Positions 1 to 8,251 are shown, counted from the stretch's first letter. The stretch: 37,760 bases of DNA from Bacillota bacterium (GCA_019420525.1 JAHZHA010000012.1:1-37760); one strand, 5' to 3'. The notes: generated by a model from the sequence alone, not told the origin. A program made the numbers and translations.

Positions 1-669
1 TTCCGCGGAATTTCTGCACTCTTCTTTTATTCCGCTCCGTTTTCTCAGAAAAATGATGAAAATACCTAAAAGACCGAAAAGGCCTCCGATGGCCGCTCCT
101 GCCGATGCTCCGGCGGCCGCAAACTGTACTCCGAGCGGCAGAAGCAGAACGGCTGCAGAGAGACCGAAAGCCACCCGGAAAGCCTGTTCAACTACCTGAG
201 AAGATGCGGTAGGGGCCATATCCTGTTTTCCCTGAAAATATCCGCGAAAAGCTGCCATGATCGGCACGAACAGCAGAGCCGGTGCAATGGAACGCATGGA
301 ATAGACCGCTTCCGTTTCTCCTTTCATAATATACTGAACGATATAAGGTGCCCCGAAAAAGAGAATCAGGCTGGTGACGATACCCAGTCCCAAGAGAAGC
401 CGGAAAGATACAGTGAAAATTCGGTACGCTTCTCTGTGATTGCCCTCTGTCGTACGCTCCGACACCAGGCGTGCGATAGCCGTAGGAATCCCCGCGGTCG
501 ACAGAGTCAGAAGCAGGACATAGACGGGATAAGCCGTCTGATAGTACCCCATCCCGGTGTCTCCGATAATGTTTGCCAGCGGAATCCGGAAAAAGGCGCC
601 GAAAATCTTCACGATGATTCCTGCGACGCCGAGGATAACCGCTCCTTTGAAAAATGATTTTTTTGCCAT
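1..669 (-). CDS. SpoVB/MATE-like polysaccharide flippase, 5' part only
   Basis: The visible 223 residues are the N-terminal part of a multi-pass membrane protein; the reading frame is open to the window edge, so the C-terminal half is missing here. The start reads MAKKSFFKGAVILGVAG and continues into a conserved block (FGAFFRIPLANIIGDTGMGY) typical of the SpoVB/putative polysaccharide flippase branch of the MOP superfamily. Members move lipid-linked wall or capsule precursors across the membrane; SpoVB acts in spore cortex synthesis. Several hydrophobic helices are visible, including one near residues 195-210 before a basic end (LRKRSG). The ribosome site is weak (CGGAAAAT). It lies 26 bases after the deaminase gene on the same strand and may be cotranscribed. 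The family is secure; whether it is SpoVB itself or one of the paralogues common in Clostridia cannot be decided. Confidence 0.85.
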   Translation of the reverse strand, partial: MAKKSFFKGAVILGVAGIIVKIFGAFFRIPLANIIGDTGMGYYQTAYPVYVLLLTLSTAGIPTAIARLVSERTTEGNHREAYRIFTVSFRLLLGLGIVTSLILFFGAPYIVQYIMKGETEAVYSMRSIAPALLFVPIMAAFRGYFQGKQDMAPTASSQVVEQAFRVAFGLSAAVLLLPLGVQFAAAGASAGAAIGGLFGLLGIFIIFLRKRSGIKEECRNSAE

Positions 670-695
670 ATATATTTTCCGTTTTTATTCTGAGT

Positions 696-1985
696 CTACA
701 GCTGACGAAGGATTTCTCCGCAGGCCTTTTCCGTCTCGGATACCGCTTTTTCTATGTCGATTGTCAGGAACTGACCATCGCGGTACAGCACTTTTCCGTC
801 CGCCATAGTCAGTACGATATCGCTTCCCGATGCCGAATAGACCACATTGTTGGCCAGATCGTGAACCGGTTTCATATGAGGCTGACCGATATCCAGCACG
901 GTCAGATCTGCCTTCATACCTTCCGAAAGGAGACCGCAGTCTTTTCTCCCCTGGGACAGTGCTCCTGCTCTCGACGCAGCTTTCAGTGTCTCTTTCGGAG
1001 TGATTAGTGTGGGATCGTTCCGCCTCTCTTTGTTGAGAAGTGCAAAAAACTTCATTTCTTCAATAAAATTGAGACTGTTGTTGCTGGCAACACTATCCGT
1101 GCCGATCGCCACATTTATTCCCCTTTTCATCAGTGCAGGTATATTGCACACGCCGCTGGCCAGCTTCAGATTGCTGACAGGACAGGTAGCTACCGTCACG
1201 CCTTTTTTCCGGAAGATTTCCATATCATCTTCCTCCGCCCAGACACAGTGAGCTGCCGTAGCCGGAGTATCGAAAGCCCCGAGACTTTCAAGAAGCTGTG
1301 CCGGCGTCTTTCCGCCGTGGCGCGCTTTGCATTCTTCATGTTCCTGCTTCGTCTCTGAAATGTGGACATGCATGTTGACTCCGTATTTTTTCGCCAGATC
1401 TGCCACCTCTGCCATGCTGGTCACGGTATTCGTATATTCGGCATGAATGCTGGCATCCGCAAGAATTCTACCATCTGCGGCGCCGTGTATATCCCGGATC
1501 AGCGCTTCCGCTTCTCTGTAACTGTCATTATTTTTGACGGACCCCTCGGCAAAAGACGTAATGCTCCTCGAAATGTTCGCTTTTGCTCCGCTTTCTTCCA
1601 CAGCGCGTACCATATCATCACAGAAGTAATACATATCGCTGGACGACACGATACCGAACCGCAGAGATTCCGCCATCGCCAACAGCGTAGCATAATATAC
1701 GGCTCTGGAAGTCAATTTGTCCTCAAAAGGAAAGATTCTCGTATTGAGCCAGTCCTGAAGAGTGAGATTTTCTCCGTAGCCCCGCATCAGCATCATGGGA
1801 CTGTGGGCATGGGCATTATAAAATGCCGGCATCAGAAGTCTGTCCTTTCCGTCATAAATTTCCCCGAAATCCGTTTCCGGCATCTCGGTACCGATATATG
1901 CGATCCTGTCGTCTTCCGTACCGACATATCTGTTTTCTCTGATTTCATAATTCTCATCGAGAATGGTAATATTTTTAAATAACAT
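696..1985 (-). CDS. mtaD: MtaD-like amidohydrolase (5-methylthioadenosine/S-adenosylhomocysteine deaminase)
   Basis: A 429-residue zinc amidohydrolase of the ATZ/TRZ family. Metal-binding and catalytic motifs are all present: the HAH pair near residue 65 (YNAHAHSPMMLMRGYGENL), the third histidine in HVHISETKQEHEEC, a later AAHCVWAEEDD block and the aspartate in IGTDSVASNNSLN. These match enzymes that deaminate S-adenosylhomocysteine or 5'-methylthioadenosine to the inosyl form in nucleoside salvage; the family also holds guanine deaminase-like and chlorohydrolase-like enzymes, so the substrate is an inference. I start at 1985 because an AGGAG site sits 10 bases upstream; a further in-frame ATG at 2006 has no such site and lies within the spacer. 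A good promoter with an extended -10 lies just upstream, divergent from spoVT. Confidence 0.88.
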   Translation of the reverse strand: MLFKNITILDENYEIRENRYVGTEDDRIAYIGTEMPETDFGEIYDGKDRLLMPAFYNAHAHSPMMLMRGYGENLTLQDWLNTRIFPFEDKLTSRAVYYATLLAMAESLRFGIVSSSDMYYFCDDMVRAVEESGAKANISRSITSFAEGSVKNNDSYREAEALIRDIHGAADGRILADASIHAEYTNTVTSMAEVADLAKKYGVNMHVHISETKQEHEECKARHGGKTPAQLLESLGAFDTPATAAHCVWAEEDDMEIFRKKGVTVATCPVSNLKLASGVCNIPALMKRGINVAIGTDSVASNNSLNFIEEMKFFALLNKERRNDPTLITPKETLKAASRAGALSQGRKDCGLLSEGMKADLTVLDIGQPHMKPVHDLANNVVYSASGSDIVLTMADGKVLYRDGQFLTIDIEKAVSETEKACGEILRQL

Positions 1986-2009
1986 AATTTTTCCGCTCCT
2001 TTTCACGTA

Positions 2010-2037
2010 ATTTTACCACACGTGACTTAAAATGCAA
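2010..2037 (-). promoter_or_regulatory. Promoter of the mtaD-like gene
   Basis: On the minus strand TTGCAT (2032-2037), a 16-base spacer and TAAAAT (2010-2015), with a TGn extension directly before the -10 box. This is a sigma-A type promoter about 25 bases upstream of the start codon at 1985. A CACGTG palindrome (2019-2024) lies in the spacer. Seen directly; activity is inferred. Confidence 0.6.
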
Positions 2038-2054
2038 GAAAAGCAGTTCGATAT

Positions 2055-2083
2055 GAATAGATTCCATGAAACGGCAGATACTA
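2055..2083 (+). promoter_or_regulatory. Candidate forespore (sigma-G-like) promoter of spoVT
   Basis: GAATA (2055-2059), 17 bases, then GATACTA (2077-2083). Sigma-G/sigma-F promoters of Bacillus have GHATR at -35 and CATnnTA at -10; the match here is complete at -35 and misses only the first base at -10. spoVT of Bacillus subtilis is known to be sigma-G dependent. Placement about 50 bases before the start codon is suitable. The motifs are short, so chance occurrence is possible. Confidence 0.45.
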
Positions 2084-2134
2084 TCAGCACAGACATACTG
2101 TCTTGAATTTGCTTATGCAGGAGGAATTTGTATT

Positions 2135-2683
2135 ATGAAAGCAACGGGAATCGTCCGGCGCATCGATGATCTCGGCAGAGTCGTCATTCCGAAGGAAATA
2201 CGCCGCACGCTGCGGCTCAGAGACGGTGATCCTATGGAGATTTTCACCGACAGAGAAGGTACTGTGATTCTGAAAAAGTATTCGCCTATCGGCGATATAT
2301 CGGACATAGCGGAAGAATTTGCAGAATCTGCCGGTCGGATTCTCGGCAGCACCGCTGTCATCACTGATCGCGACCAAGTCGTCGCAGTATCCGGCGGCGC
2401 CGTCCGCGATCTTTTGGAAAAACAGATCAGTGACCGTTTGGCCGGCCTTCTGGAAGAAAAGAACAGTATTCTCATCACAGAAGGCAGCGACGTCTGCCGG
2501 ATAACCGGCGATGACGGCTATTCTGAAAGCTGCCGTTCTCAGATCGTCGTGCCTATCATCTCCCAAGGGGATCTCATCGGTTCTGTCATACTGGTATCTT
2601 CTGACAGCGTCATGGGAGATACGGAGCTGAAGACTGCACAGGTAGGTGCGGCCTTCATCGCGAAACAGATGGAACTCAGTTAA
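2135..2683 (+). CDS. spoVT: Stage V sporulation regulator SpoVT
   Basis: A 182-residue transcription factor with an N-terminal AbrB/SpoVT swapped-hairpin DNA-binding domain (residues 1-50, MKATGIVRRIDDLGRVVIPK, then EIRRTLRLRDGDPMEIF) and a C-terminal GAF-like sensor domain (about 55-180). The length and layout match SpoVT, which in Bacillus adjusts sigma-G dependent forespore genes. The start at 2135 is set by a GCAGGAGGAA site seven bases upstream; an in-frame ATG further upstream at 2066 would add an unrelated extension and lies on the likely promoter. The gene is monocistronic: it diverges from the deaminase gene and ends at a strong bidirectional terminator. It is one of the clearest signs that the host forms endospores. 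Confidence 0.95.
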   Translation: MKATGIVRRIDDLGRVVIPKEIRRTLRLRDGDPMEIFTDREGTVILKKYSPIGDISDIAEEFAESAGRILGSTAVITDRDQVVAVSGGAVRDLLEKQISDRLAGLLEEKNSILITEGSDVCRITGDDGYSESCRSQIVVPIISQGDLIGSVILVSSDSVMGDTELKTAQVGAAFIAKQMELS

Positions 2684-2703
2684 ACGACACCGGTATGAAA
2701 AGC

Positions 2704-2741
2704 AAAAAGGAAGGACTTCACACGATGAGCCCTTCCTTTTT
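2704..2741. terminator. Bidirectional terminator between spoVT and trkH
   Basis: An 11-base perfect stem, AAAAAGGAAGG (2704-2714) with CCTTCCTTTTT (2731-2741), around a 16-base loop. The A/T-rich base of the stem gives a T run on either strand, so it can end both spoVT (plus) and the trk genes (minus). Confidence 0.85.
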
Positions 2742-2799
2742 CATTTTTCCTGCACTCCCTTCAGAAGTACATTTTTTATGATAAGCCTCAGCAATACAT

Positions 2800-4242
2800 C
2801 TACTGGCGGCGCCAGGTACGCGGCATCAGAAGTATGATCAGCGGAAAAATTTCCAGACGTCCCGCCAACATATCAAAGCACATCACCAGTTTGGAAAAAG
2901 ACGAAAAAATCGAAAAATTGCCAGAAGCTCCAACACCATCGAATCCGATACCGATATTATTTAATGTGGAAACCACGGCAGAGCCGGTAGTCGTGATATT
3001 CTGTCCATCGAGAGAAACGAGGATGACAGATATAATCATAATAAAAATATAAAGCGTCACAAATGCATTGACATCCGCTATCGTCTCTGATTCAATTCGT
3101 TTTCCATCCATTTTTATACTCTTGACGCTTCTGGGACTGACCAGACGACGCAGATTTGCATAGGCAACCTTAACGAGAATGATCACCCTGGATATCTTCA
3201 TACTTCCGCAGGTAGAACCGGCGCAAGCCCCGATGATCATCAGCAGTGTCAGTATGACCTTAGGATAGAGAGGCCACGCGTCAAAGTCCGTAAGGCAGAA
3301 TCCCGTGGATGTAAAAAATGCCCCTACTGTAAACGCTGTATTGATCAGAGTCTCTTTGACAGAATCATAAAAACCTCTTACAAAAAAGAAAATCGTCGAT
3401 ATCGATGCAAAAATCAAAAGGAGATAGACTTTCACCTCGCTCTTTTGCAGAATTTCTTTCGGCTTGCCGGCAAGAAGCAGAAAATATACGTTAAAATTGA
3501 GTCCAAACAAGAACATAAATACCGTTACCACGATATTTATAAAATCACTGCCATAAATTCCTACGCCGGCACTGTTGACACCGAATCCTCCGGTTCCAGC
3601 CGTAGACATGGCGTAGTTCAGACTGTCGAACAGCGTCATTCCGCCTATCTTCAAAAGAATCGCTTCCGCTGCGGTCAGACCAACATAAATAAGGTATAAT
3701 ACCGATGCTGATCGCTGTATTCTCGGCATAATCTTTGAAACAGATGGCCCGGAACTTTCCGCCCGCAGAAGATGAACAGTATTTCCGCTTTTCAGTGGCA
3801 GAATTGCCAGCATGAAAACGAGAATTCCCATACCGCCCAGCCAGTGAGAGAGGCTCCTCCAGAACAGCACACAATGGCTCAGTTCCTGTACATTTCCTAC
3901 TACTGTGGCTCCTGTAGTCGTAAATCCGGAAACACTTTCAAAAAGTGCATCGGCAATCCCCGGAATTTCTCCGGAAAGGAGAAACGGAACGGCTCCTGCA
4001 AGACTCATGACGATCCAGGACAGACCTACGATTACAAACCCTTCTCTTGCCCGCAGGCGTTCGGTATTCGACCGTATCCGGGTCAGCAGCAGACCGGTCA
4101 GGAAAGTCCCCCCCGCCGACACCGCAAAAGAAAATCCGGCGGTTTCCCCGTAAATGACAGCCACCAGCACAGGGAGCAACATGAAAAGGCTTTCGATGAT
4201 GAGAATATTTCCTAAATTATGAAAGACTGTGCGATAATTCAT
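2800..4242 (-). CDS. trkH: Trk-type potassium uptake transmembrane protein
   Basis: A 480-residue integral membrane protein with the four-fold M1-P-M2 plan of the TrkH/KtrB family. The first selectivity-filter loop is seen near residue 110 (FESVSGFTTTGATV), and further pore-loop-like segments follow (MSTAGTGGFGVNS near 215, FTSTGFCLTDF near 310 and STLNNIGIGFDGVG near 430). The protein moves potassium, usually coupled to protons or sodium, under control of a TrkA gating ring. It begins 7 bases after the trkA stop, with the ribosome site overlapping the end of trkA, so the two are cotranscribed and probably coupled. Between KtrB and TrkH, the length and the two-RCK TrkA partner favour a TrkH-type system. 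Confidence 0.93.
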   Translation of the reverse strand: MNYRTVFHNLGNILIIESLFMLLPVLVAVIYGETAGFSFAVSAGGTFLTGLLLTRIRSNTERLRAREGFVIVGLSWIVMSLAGAVPFLLSGEIPGIADALFESVSGFTTTGATVVGNVQELSHCVLFWRSLSHWLGGMGILVFMLAILPLKSGNTVHLLRAESSGPSVSKIMPRIQRSASVLYLIYVGLTAAEAILLKIGGMTLFDSLNYAMSTAGTGGFGVNSAGVGIYGSDFINIVVTVFMFLFGLNFNVYFLLLAGKPKEILQKSEVKVYLLLIFASISTIFFFVRGFYDSVKETLINTAFTVGAFFTSTGFCLTDFDAWPLYPKVILTLLMIIGACAGSTCGSMKISRVIILVKVAYANLRRLVSPRSVKSIKMDGKRIESETIADVNAFVTLYIFIMIISVILVSLDGQNITTTGSAVVSTLNNIGIGFDGVGASGNFSIFSSFSKLVMCFDMLAGRLEIFPLIILLMPRTWRRQ

Positions 4243-4249
4243 AAACCTG

Positions 4250-5605
4250 TCACCTCAGAATATCTTCCAGAGCATTCAGCCCCCGAATCGTCGTCACGAC
4301 GATCACCGTATCTTTTGGCTTTATCACATCAGATCCTCCCGGAATGATAATCTGCCCTTCTCTGTTGATGGTACCGATCAGCACATTTTTTTTCAGTTCC
4401 AGATCCATCAGGGGAATATCCACCAGATGCGAATTTTCATTTACATAAAATTCCAGAGCTTCTGCCTTTCCATCTATGATTCTGCACAGAGTCTCCACAT
4501 TCGAACCGTAGGAATTCTGCATCGCTCTCACATACCGTATGATGTTTTCCGCCGCGATGAGGACCGGAAAAAAGACGCTTCCCACGTTAAGTTGAGCGAT
4601 AACTTTCGTAAAAGGAATCCGGGTGACTTTTGTGATGCGCTTTGCTTTCGACATACTGCCGACATAAAGACTCATCATGATATTCTCTTCATCAAAGCCC
4701 GTCAGGGCAGCAAAAGCATCAGCACTCTCCGCTCCGATCTCCACCAGCAGCTGCTGGTCGGTTCCGTCTCCGTAAATTATCTCGGCTTTTGGCAAGAGTT
4801 CTGCCAGCTGCTGACAGCGCGTCAGATTGTTTTCCACTAATGTGACGTTCACATCAGATTCGATGAGCTGATTGGCCAGATAGTAACCGATTCTGCCCCC
4901 GCCCACGATAATGATATTCTGAATTTTATCTTCAATCATGCCGATCTGCGACAGAAATTTCGGAATATCCGTACTGTCTCCTACAATACTTACGTGATCT
5001 CCGGCCTCAATCTGGAACTCTCCGGTAGGGATATATATTTCGCCGTCATCGCGTTCTACAGCGCAGACTAAAATTTTTTTTCTGAATTTTGAAATATCCC
5101 GCAGCTTCATGCCGGCAAGAGGAGAATCTTTCAGGATTTCAAACTGGAGAATCTCCACTCTGCCTTTCGCAAATGTATCTACGGTAATCATGGAAGGGAA
5201 TTTCAGGACACGCGACATCTCAAGAGCACAAGCCAGTTCCGGATTGATTGAGAGGCTAAGCCCCAGATCCTGTTTTACCAGCGACATGACATCGATGTAT
5301 TCAGGATTTCTCACCCTGGCGATCGTATTCCTGGCACCTACACGCTTCGCTATGAGACAGGCCAGCAAATTCAGTTCATCTTCCGCCGTGGCGGCGATTA
5401 CGAGATCCGCATCGTCTACCCCTGCTTCTCTGAGCACAGGAATCGTCGCGCCGTTTCCGTTGATTCCCATGATATCCAGACGATCCACCACATTCTGAAG
5501 TTTTGATACATTTTCATCCACCACAATGATATCATGATTTTCCTGTATCAGCTGCTCTGCCAGAGTTCTTCCCAGCTTGCCGCTGCCGATAATAACTATC
5601 TTCAT
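4250..5605 (-). CDS. trkA: Trk system potassium regulatory protein TrkA
   Basis: A 451-residue cytoplasmic protein built of two tandem RCK units. Each unit has a Rossmann TrkA-N domain (dinucleotide motifs IIGSGKLGRTLA at residue 4 and IIIVGGGRIGYYLA near 235) followed by a TrkA-C domain (about 140-220 and 370-450). TrkA binds NAD(H) or ATP and gates the TrkH channel on the cytoplasmic face. The acidic residues closing beta-2 are present in both halves (VVDEN, LVENN), as expected for NAD(H) binding. It is followed within 7 bases by trkH and preceded 74 bases upstream by telA on the same strand. A TATAAT lies in that gap, but without a clear -35 box, so a separate promoter is only possible. 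Confidence 0.95.
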   Translation of the reverse strand: MKIVIIGSGKLGRTLAEQLIQENHDIIVVDENVSKLQNVVDRLDIMGINGNGATIPVLREAGVDDADLVIAATAEDELNLLACLIAKRVGARNTIARVRNPEYIDVMSLVKQDLGLSLSINPELACALEMSRVLKFPSMITVDTFAKGRVEILQFEILKDSPLAGMKLRDISKFRKKILVCAVERDDGEIYIPTGEFQIEAGDHVSIVGDSTDIPKFLSQIGMIEDKIQNIIIVGGGRIGYYLANQLIESDVNVTLVENNLTRCQQLAELLPKAEIIYGDGTDQQLLVEIGAESADAFAALTGFDEENIMMSLYVGSMSKAKRITKVTRIPFTKVIAQLNVGSVFFPVLIAAENIIRYVRAMQNSYGSNVETLCRIIDGKAEALEFYVNENSHLVDIPLMDLELKKNVLIGTINREGQIIIPGGSDVIKPKDTVIVVTTIRGLNALEDILR

Positions 5606-5679
5606 TTCAAATTCCTCTTCCCATTACAGAATTATACCGCCTGCGGCTATCTTCTCTGCCCGGGCAGTTTTCATTCCGA

Positions 5680-6855
5680 CTATCCTCTGATCTCCAGAAG
5701 CTTTTTTTTCAGTTCATCCTCGATTCTGACGAGTTCCGCTTCCGCAGCTTTTCTCTTATCCGCTCCTTCCGCCTGAATTTTCCGGACTTCATCCAGCGTT
5801 TCGATAAGAGATTTATTTGTAGCCTGCAGCGTCTCGATATCTACTATGCCCCGTTCCGATTCTCTGGCCGTTTCGACCGTGCTCATCTTCAGTTTCTCCG
5901 CATTTTTCCGAAGCAGTTCGTTTGTCGTATCGCTTACGGCACGCTGGGCGCGCAGTGCCTGTTCGGAATGAGCCAGTCCCAGCGCCAGAACCATCTGACT
6001 CTTCCAGAGCGGAATCGTATTGACCAGCGTCGTCTGAATCCGTTCCGCCATGGTGGTATTATTATTCTGCACCAGACGGATCTGCGGCGCCATCTGCATG
6101 GAAATCGCCCGGGTCAGTTCCAGATCGTAGATTTTCTTTTCAAACCGATTACAAGCATCGGCATAATCGTTTGCTCTCTGTGTATCTTCCGGAAGTCCGG
6201 AAGCTTCTGCCTGTGCGACCAGCGCCGGGATTTCGACATTTTTGACTTCTTTCAGCTTTTCCTGTCCCGCTGCAATATACATCGAGAGCCTCCGATAATG
6301 TCCGAGATTCATCTGATACATCTGATCCAGCATCGCTACATCTTTCGTCAGCGTGATCTGGTGTTCTTCCAGCATCTGAGCGATCCGGTCCACATTTACC
6401 TCCGCCTTGTCATAGCGTGTCTTCAGCATTTCTATTTTACTTTTCGCTTTTCTGAAAAAGCCGAAAAACCCTTTTTCTTCTTCCTCCGCATCGAAATCGT
6501 TGAGTTCCGCGATCAGATCTCCGATCATATCTCCCACTTCACCCAGATCTTTCGTCCGTACTTTATTCAGCGCCATCTCGGAAAAAGAAGCTATCTTGTG
6601 CTGCGCATCCGCCCCGTACTGCAGAATCTGCTTCGAATCTGTGATATCGATCTTTTCTCTGAATTCGTCGATCGCCTTTCGTTCTTCCCGCGTAAAACGC
6701 ACCTGCACGACAGAATCTTCCGCCTTTTTTTTCGGAACGTCTGCCTGCAGTTCTGCCGGTTCGGCTTCCAGCGTCAGCACCGGAACCTCCTCCGGACGAT
6801 AGGACGCTAAATCCGCTGCAAAATCGATTTCTCTTTTATCTTTCGAATCACTCAT
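5680..6855 (-). CDS. telA: TelA/KlaA-family toxic anion resistance protein
   Basis: A 391-residue, highly charged, mostly helical cytoplasmic protein with long heptad-like stretches (for example around residues 150-180 and the C-terminal 60 residues rich in E, K and A). The block GFFGFFRKAKSKIEML and the following helices are typical of the TelA family (PF05816), named from plasmid tellurite-resistance genes; chromosomal members are common in Firmicutes and have been linked to stress and to cell-envelope drug tolerance, but the biochemical role is not settled. I place the start at 6855, where GGGAGG lies 9 bases upstream; an earlier in-frame codon (6903) would begin inside a leader hairpin. 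The usual XpaC-type neighbour is not present; the downstream neighbours are trkA and trkH. Confidence 0.88.
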   Translation of the reverse strand: MSDSKDKREIDFAADLASYRPEEVPVLTLEAEPAELQADVPKKKAEDSVVQVRFTREERKAIDEFREKIDITDSKQILQYGADAQHKIASFSEMALNKVRTKDLGEVGDMIGDLIAELNDFDAEEEEKGFFGFFRKAKSKIEMLKTRYDKAEVNVDRIAQMLEEHQITLTKDVAMLDQMYQMNLGHYRRLSMYIAAGQEKLKEVKNVEIPALVAQAEASGLPEDTQRANDYADACNRFEKKIYDLELTRAISMQMAPQIRLVQNNNTTMAERIQTTLVNTIPLWKSQMVLALGLAHSEQALRAQRAVSDTTNELLRKNAEKLKMSTVETARESERGIVDIETLQATNKSLIETLDEVRKIQAEGADKRKAAEAELVRIEDELKKKLLEIRG

Positions 6856-6871
6856 ACCCTTTTTCCTCCCT

Positions 6872-6907
6872 ATCGTACGATTAAATGCGGTGCACGTTTG
6901 CACCGCA
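6872..6907 (-). promoter_or_regulatory. Two palindromes in the telA leader
   Basis: A perfect 9-base hairpin (TGCGGTGCA, loop CGTT, TGCACCGCA; 6886-6907) is followed toward telA by the 10-base palindrome ATCGTACGAT (6872-6881). Both lie between the probable promoter region and the telA ribosome site. The hairpin lacks a T run on the minus strand, so it is more likely an operator or RNA stability element than a terminator. The function is unknown. Confidence 0.4.
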
Positions 6908-6989
6908 CTTTCCCCCGCAATTCATCCTGTTTTCATATTTTATCATAATAGAAACGACGCATAAAGAAAAACCTCTCTCGCCTCTTTGT

Positions 6990-7018
6990 CACATGACGGC
7001 TCCCGGCCGCATATTATA
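6990..7018 (+). promoter_or_regulatory. Candidate late mother-cell (sigma-K/E-like) promoter of cwlJ-gerQ
   Basis: CACA (6990-6993), 15 bases, then GCATATTATA (7009-7018). The -10 element fits the Bacillus sigma-K form gCATAnnnTA, and the -35 element fits mACm. The predicted start of transcription lies about 25 bases before the cwlJ start codon. There is no good sigma-A promoter on this strand. Spore-coat and cortex-lytic genes are usually transcribed by sigma-E or sigma-K, so the context agrees. Confidence 0.5.
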
Positions 7019-7047
7019 GAACGAAAAACACAGAGAGGAGATGACGC

Positions 7048-7491
7048 ATGGCTTACGATACCCGCGAACTTTTCGCCCGTCTTCTGCAATGTGAGGCAGG
7101 CGGCGAAGGAACGAACGGTATGATGGCTGTTGCGACGGTAATCATGAACAGAGCAAACGCTCTCACCGGCGAATTCGCACGCGTCAGCAACGGCGGAGAT
7201 GTACGTAGCATCATACTGCAGCCGAACCAGTTCACCTGTGTGATGGAGACGGTGAACGGTGTATATAATCCCCAGAATATTTATAACATGACTCCCGGAG
7301 AGGAACATTATGCTATTGCCGACTGGGCGCTCCAGGGAGGACGATTTCCCGACGTAGGAAATTCTCTATTTTTTTACAGTCCGAAAGGCGGTCCATGCCT
7401 CAGTTTTTTCCCGACAAAAGTCGGCGTAATCTATAATCGAATCGGAGATCACTGTTTTTATACGCCGACGATCTTCTATGATCAGACATGA
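7048..7491 (+). CDS. cwlJ: Spore cortex-lytic / cell wall hydrolase, CwlJ-SleB family
   Basis: A 147-residue enzyme consisting of the Hydrolase_2 domain alone, with no signal peptide and no peptidoglycan-binding repeats. This is the CwlJ layout; SleB has both. The diagnostic RLLQCEAGGEG motif places the catalytic glutamate at residue 16, followed by the conserved VATVIMNRANA helix and a C-terminal IGDHCFYTP strand. CwlJ hydrolyses muramic-delta-lactam peptidoglycan of the spore cortex in germination and acts from the coat side, so the absence of a secretion signal is expected of mother-cell synthesis. The ribosome site is GAGAGGAGAT. gerQ follows after 16 bases, matching the known dependence of CwlJ on GerQ. 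Confidence 0.9.
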   Translation: MAYDTRELFARLLQCEAGGEGTNGMMAVATVIMNRANALTGEFARVSNGGDVRSIILQPNQFTCVMETVNGVYNPQNIYNMTPGEEHYAIADWALQGGRFPDVGNSLFFYSPKGGPCLSFFPTKVGVIYNRIGDHCFYTPTIFYDQT

Positions 7492-7507
7492 GAAAGGATG
7501 AATTATC

Positions 7508-7924
7508 ATGAATGAAAAGCACACTTCAACCACCGTGCCTCAGTTCACTGAATCTCAAACGAACTCTCAAGCTTCTCAGCTTGATGATGTACTGGGACTC
7601 AATTCTCTGGGACCTAGCGTGGGATATTTTGAAAATCAAAATTCTAATTCCTGGGTAGTTCAGGTTCCCGAGAATCGTCTTCTCCCCGAAGGTTACACCG
7701 AAGTTCTTGACGTATACAATATTCAGTACCTTAACGGCTACCTGAGAACACAGATCGGTAATTTCTGTTCTGTTCAACTGCTTCTGGGTATCAGCGGCCT
7801 GGAGACGAGAGAAGGTATATTGGTAGGTGTCGGCGTAAATTACATCATTCTGAAAATCGCCGATACGGAGGACACTCTTATACTCGACTTTTACTCTATC
7901 AAAACCATCACTGTCTATGCATAG
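7508..7924 (+). CDS. gerQ: GerQ-like spore coat protein
   Basis: A 138-residue protein. The N-terminal 35 residues are low in complexity and rich in S, T and Q; the C-terminal half (about 70-138: YLRTQIGNFCSVQLLL, REGILVGVGVNYIIL, LILDFYSIKTITVYA) follows the pattern of the C-terminal domain of Bacillus GerQ, a coat protein needed to keep CwlJ in the spore. The N-terminal glutamine-rich tract is much shorter than in B. subtilis. Its place directly after a CwlJ-type gene, at 16 bases with its own AGAAAGGA site, supports the call strongly. I rate the family match good but not certain from sequence alone. It ends before a strong terminator. Confidence 0.8.
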   Translation: MNEKHTSTTVPQFTESQTNSQASQLDDVLGLNSLGPSVGYFENQNSNSWVVQVPENRLLPEGYTEVLDVYNIQYLNGYLRTQIGNFCSVQLLLGISGLETREGILVGVGVNYIILKIADTEDTLILDFYSIKTITVYA

Positions 7925-8002
7925 CATCCAACATTTTATACTATAAATCACAAGCGTAAATGATCAACCAGCAATAGTCGGCATGTTTTTTACAAAAAAG
8001 AG

Positions 8003-8039
8003 CAGAGGCGTGAGATCTGACGATCCCGCCTCTGTTTTT
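8003..8039. terminator. Bidirectional terminator between gerQ and the ABC operon
   Basis: Eight-base perfect stem CAGAGGCG (8003-8010) with CGCCTCTG (8027-8034), followed by TTTTT on the plus strand and by CTTTTTTG on the minus strand. It can end gerQ from the left and the small membrane protein gene from the right. Confidence 0.85.
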
Positions 8040-8068
8040 CTTTCCTCCAATTCCCTCTCGCTTTCTTC

Positions 8069-8251
8069 TCAAAACTTCATCAATGCCCCTGCGAAAATCA
8101 GAACGGAAGAAAGAATTGACAATACCCCCACTGCCGCCATAATAGCGGTAAAATACAGCGGAACCTTTTTCGCTGTAACAGCCGAGAACAGAACAAGCCC
8201 CGCTCCCAGCAGCATGCCGATGATGCATGCGATCAGAATAATTGCTGACAT
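8069..8251 (-). CDS. Small membrane protein, two predicted helices, unknown function
   Basis: A 60-residue hydrophobic protein with two transmembrane segments (about residues 3-25 and 32-57) joined by a short basic turn (TAKKVP). I do not recognise the family. An AAAGGA ribosome site lies upstream of the ATG. It is the last gene of the GntR-ABC operon, 58 bases after the permease, and ends before a terminator. It could be a small accessory subunit of the transporter or an unrelated membrane peptide. The frame, ribosome site and position make it a likely real gene. Confidence 0.65.
   Translation of the reverse strand: MSAIILIACIIGMLLGAGLVLFSAVTAKKVPLYFTAIMAAVGVLSILSSVLIFAGALMKF

Noticed and set aside
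5656..5667. Palindrome CTGCCCGGGCAG between telA and trkA
   Set aside because: It is 12 bases without a loop, cannot form a stable hairpin and has no T run suited to end telA; it may be chance in GC-rich DNA.
7048..7491. Phage endolysin origin for the CwlJ-type gene
   Set aside because: No holin or other phage genes are near, and the gerQ-like neighbour and promoter type fit a spore function.
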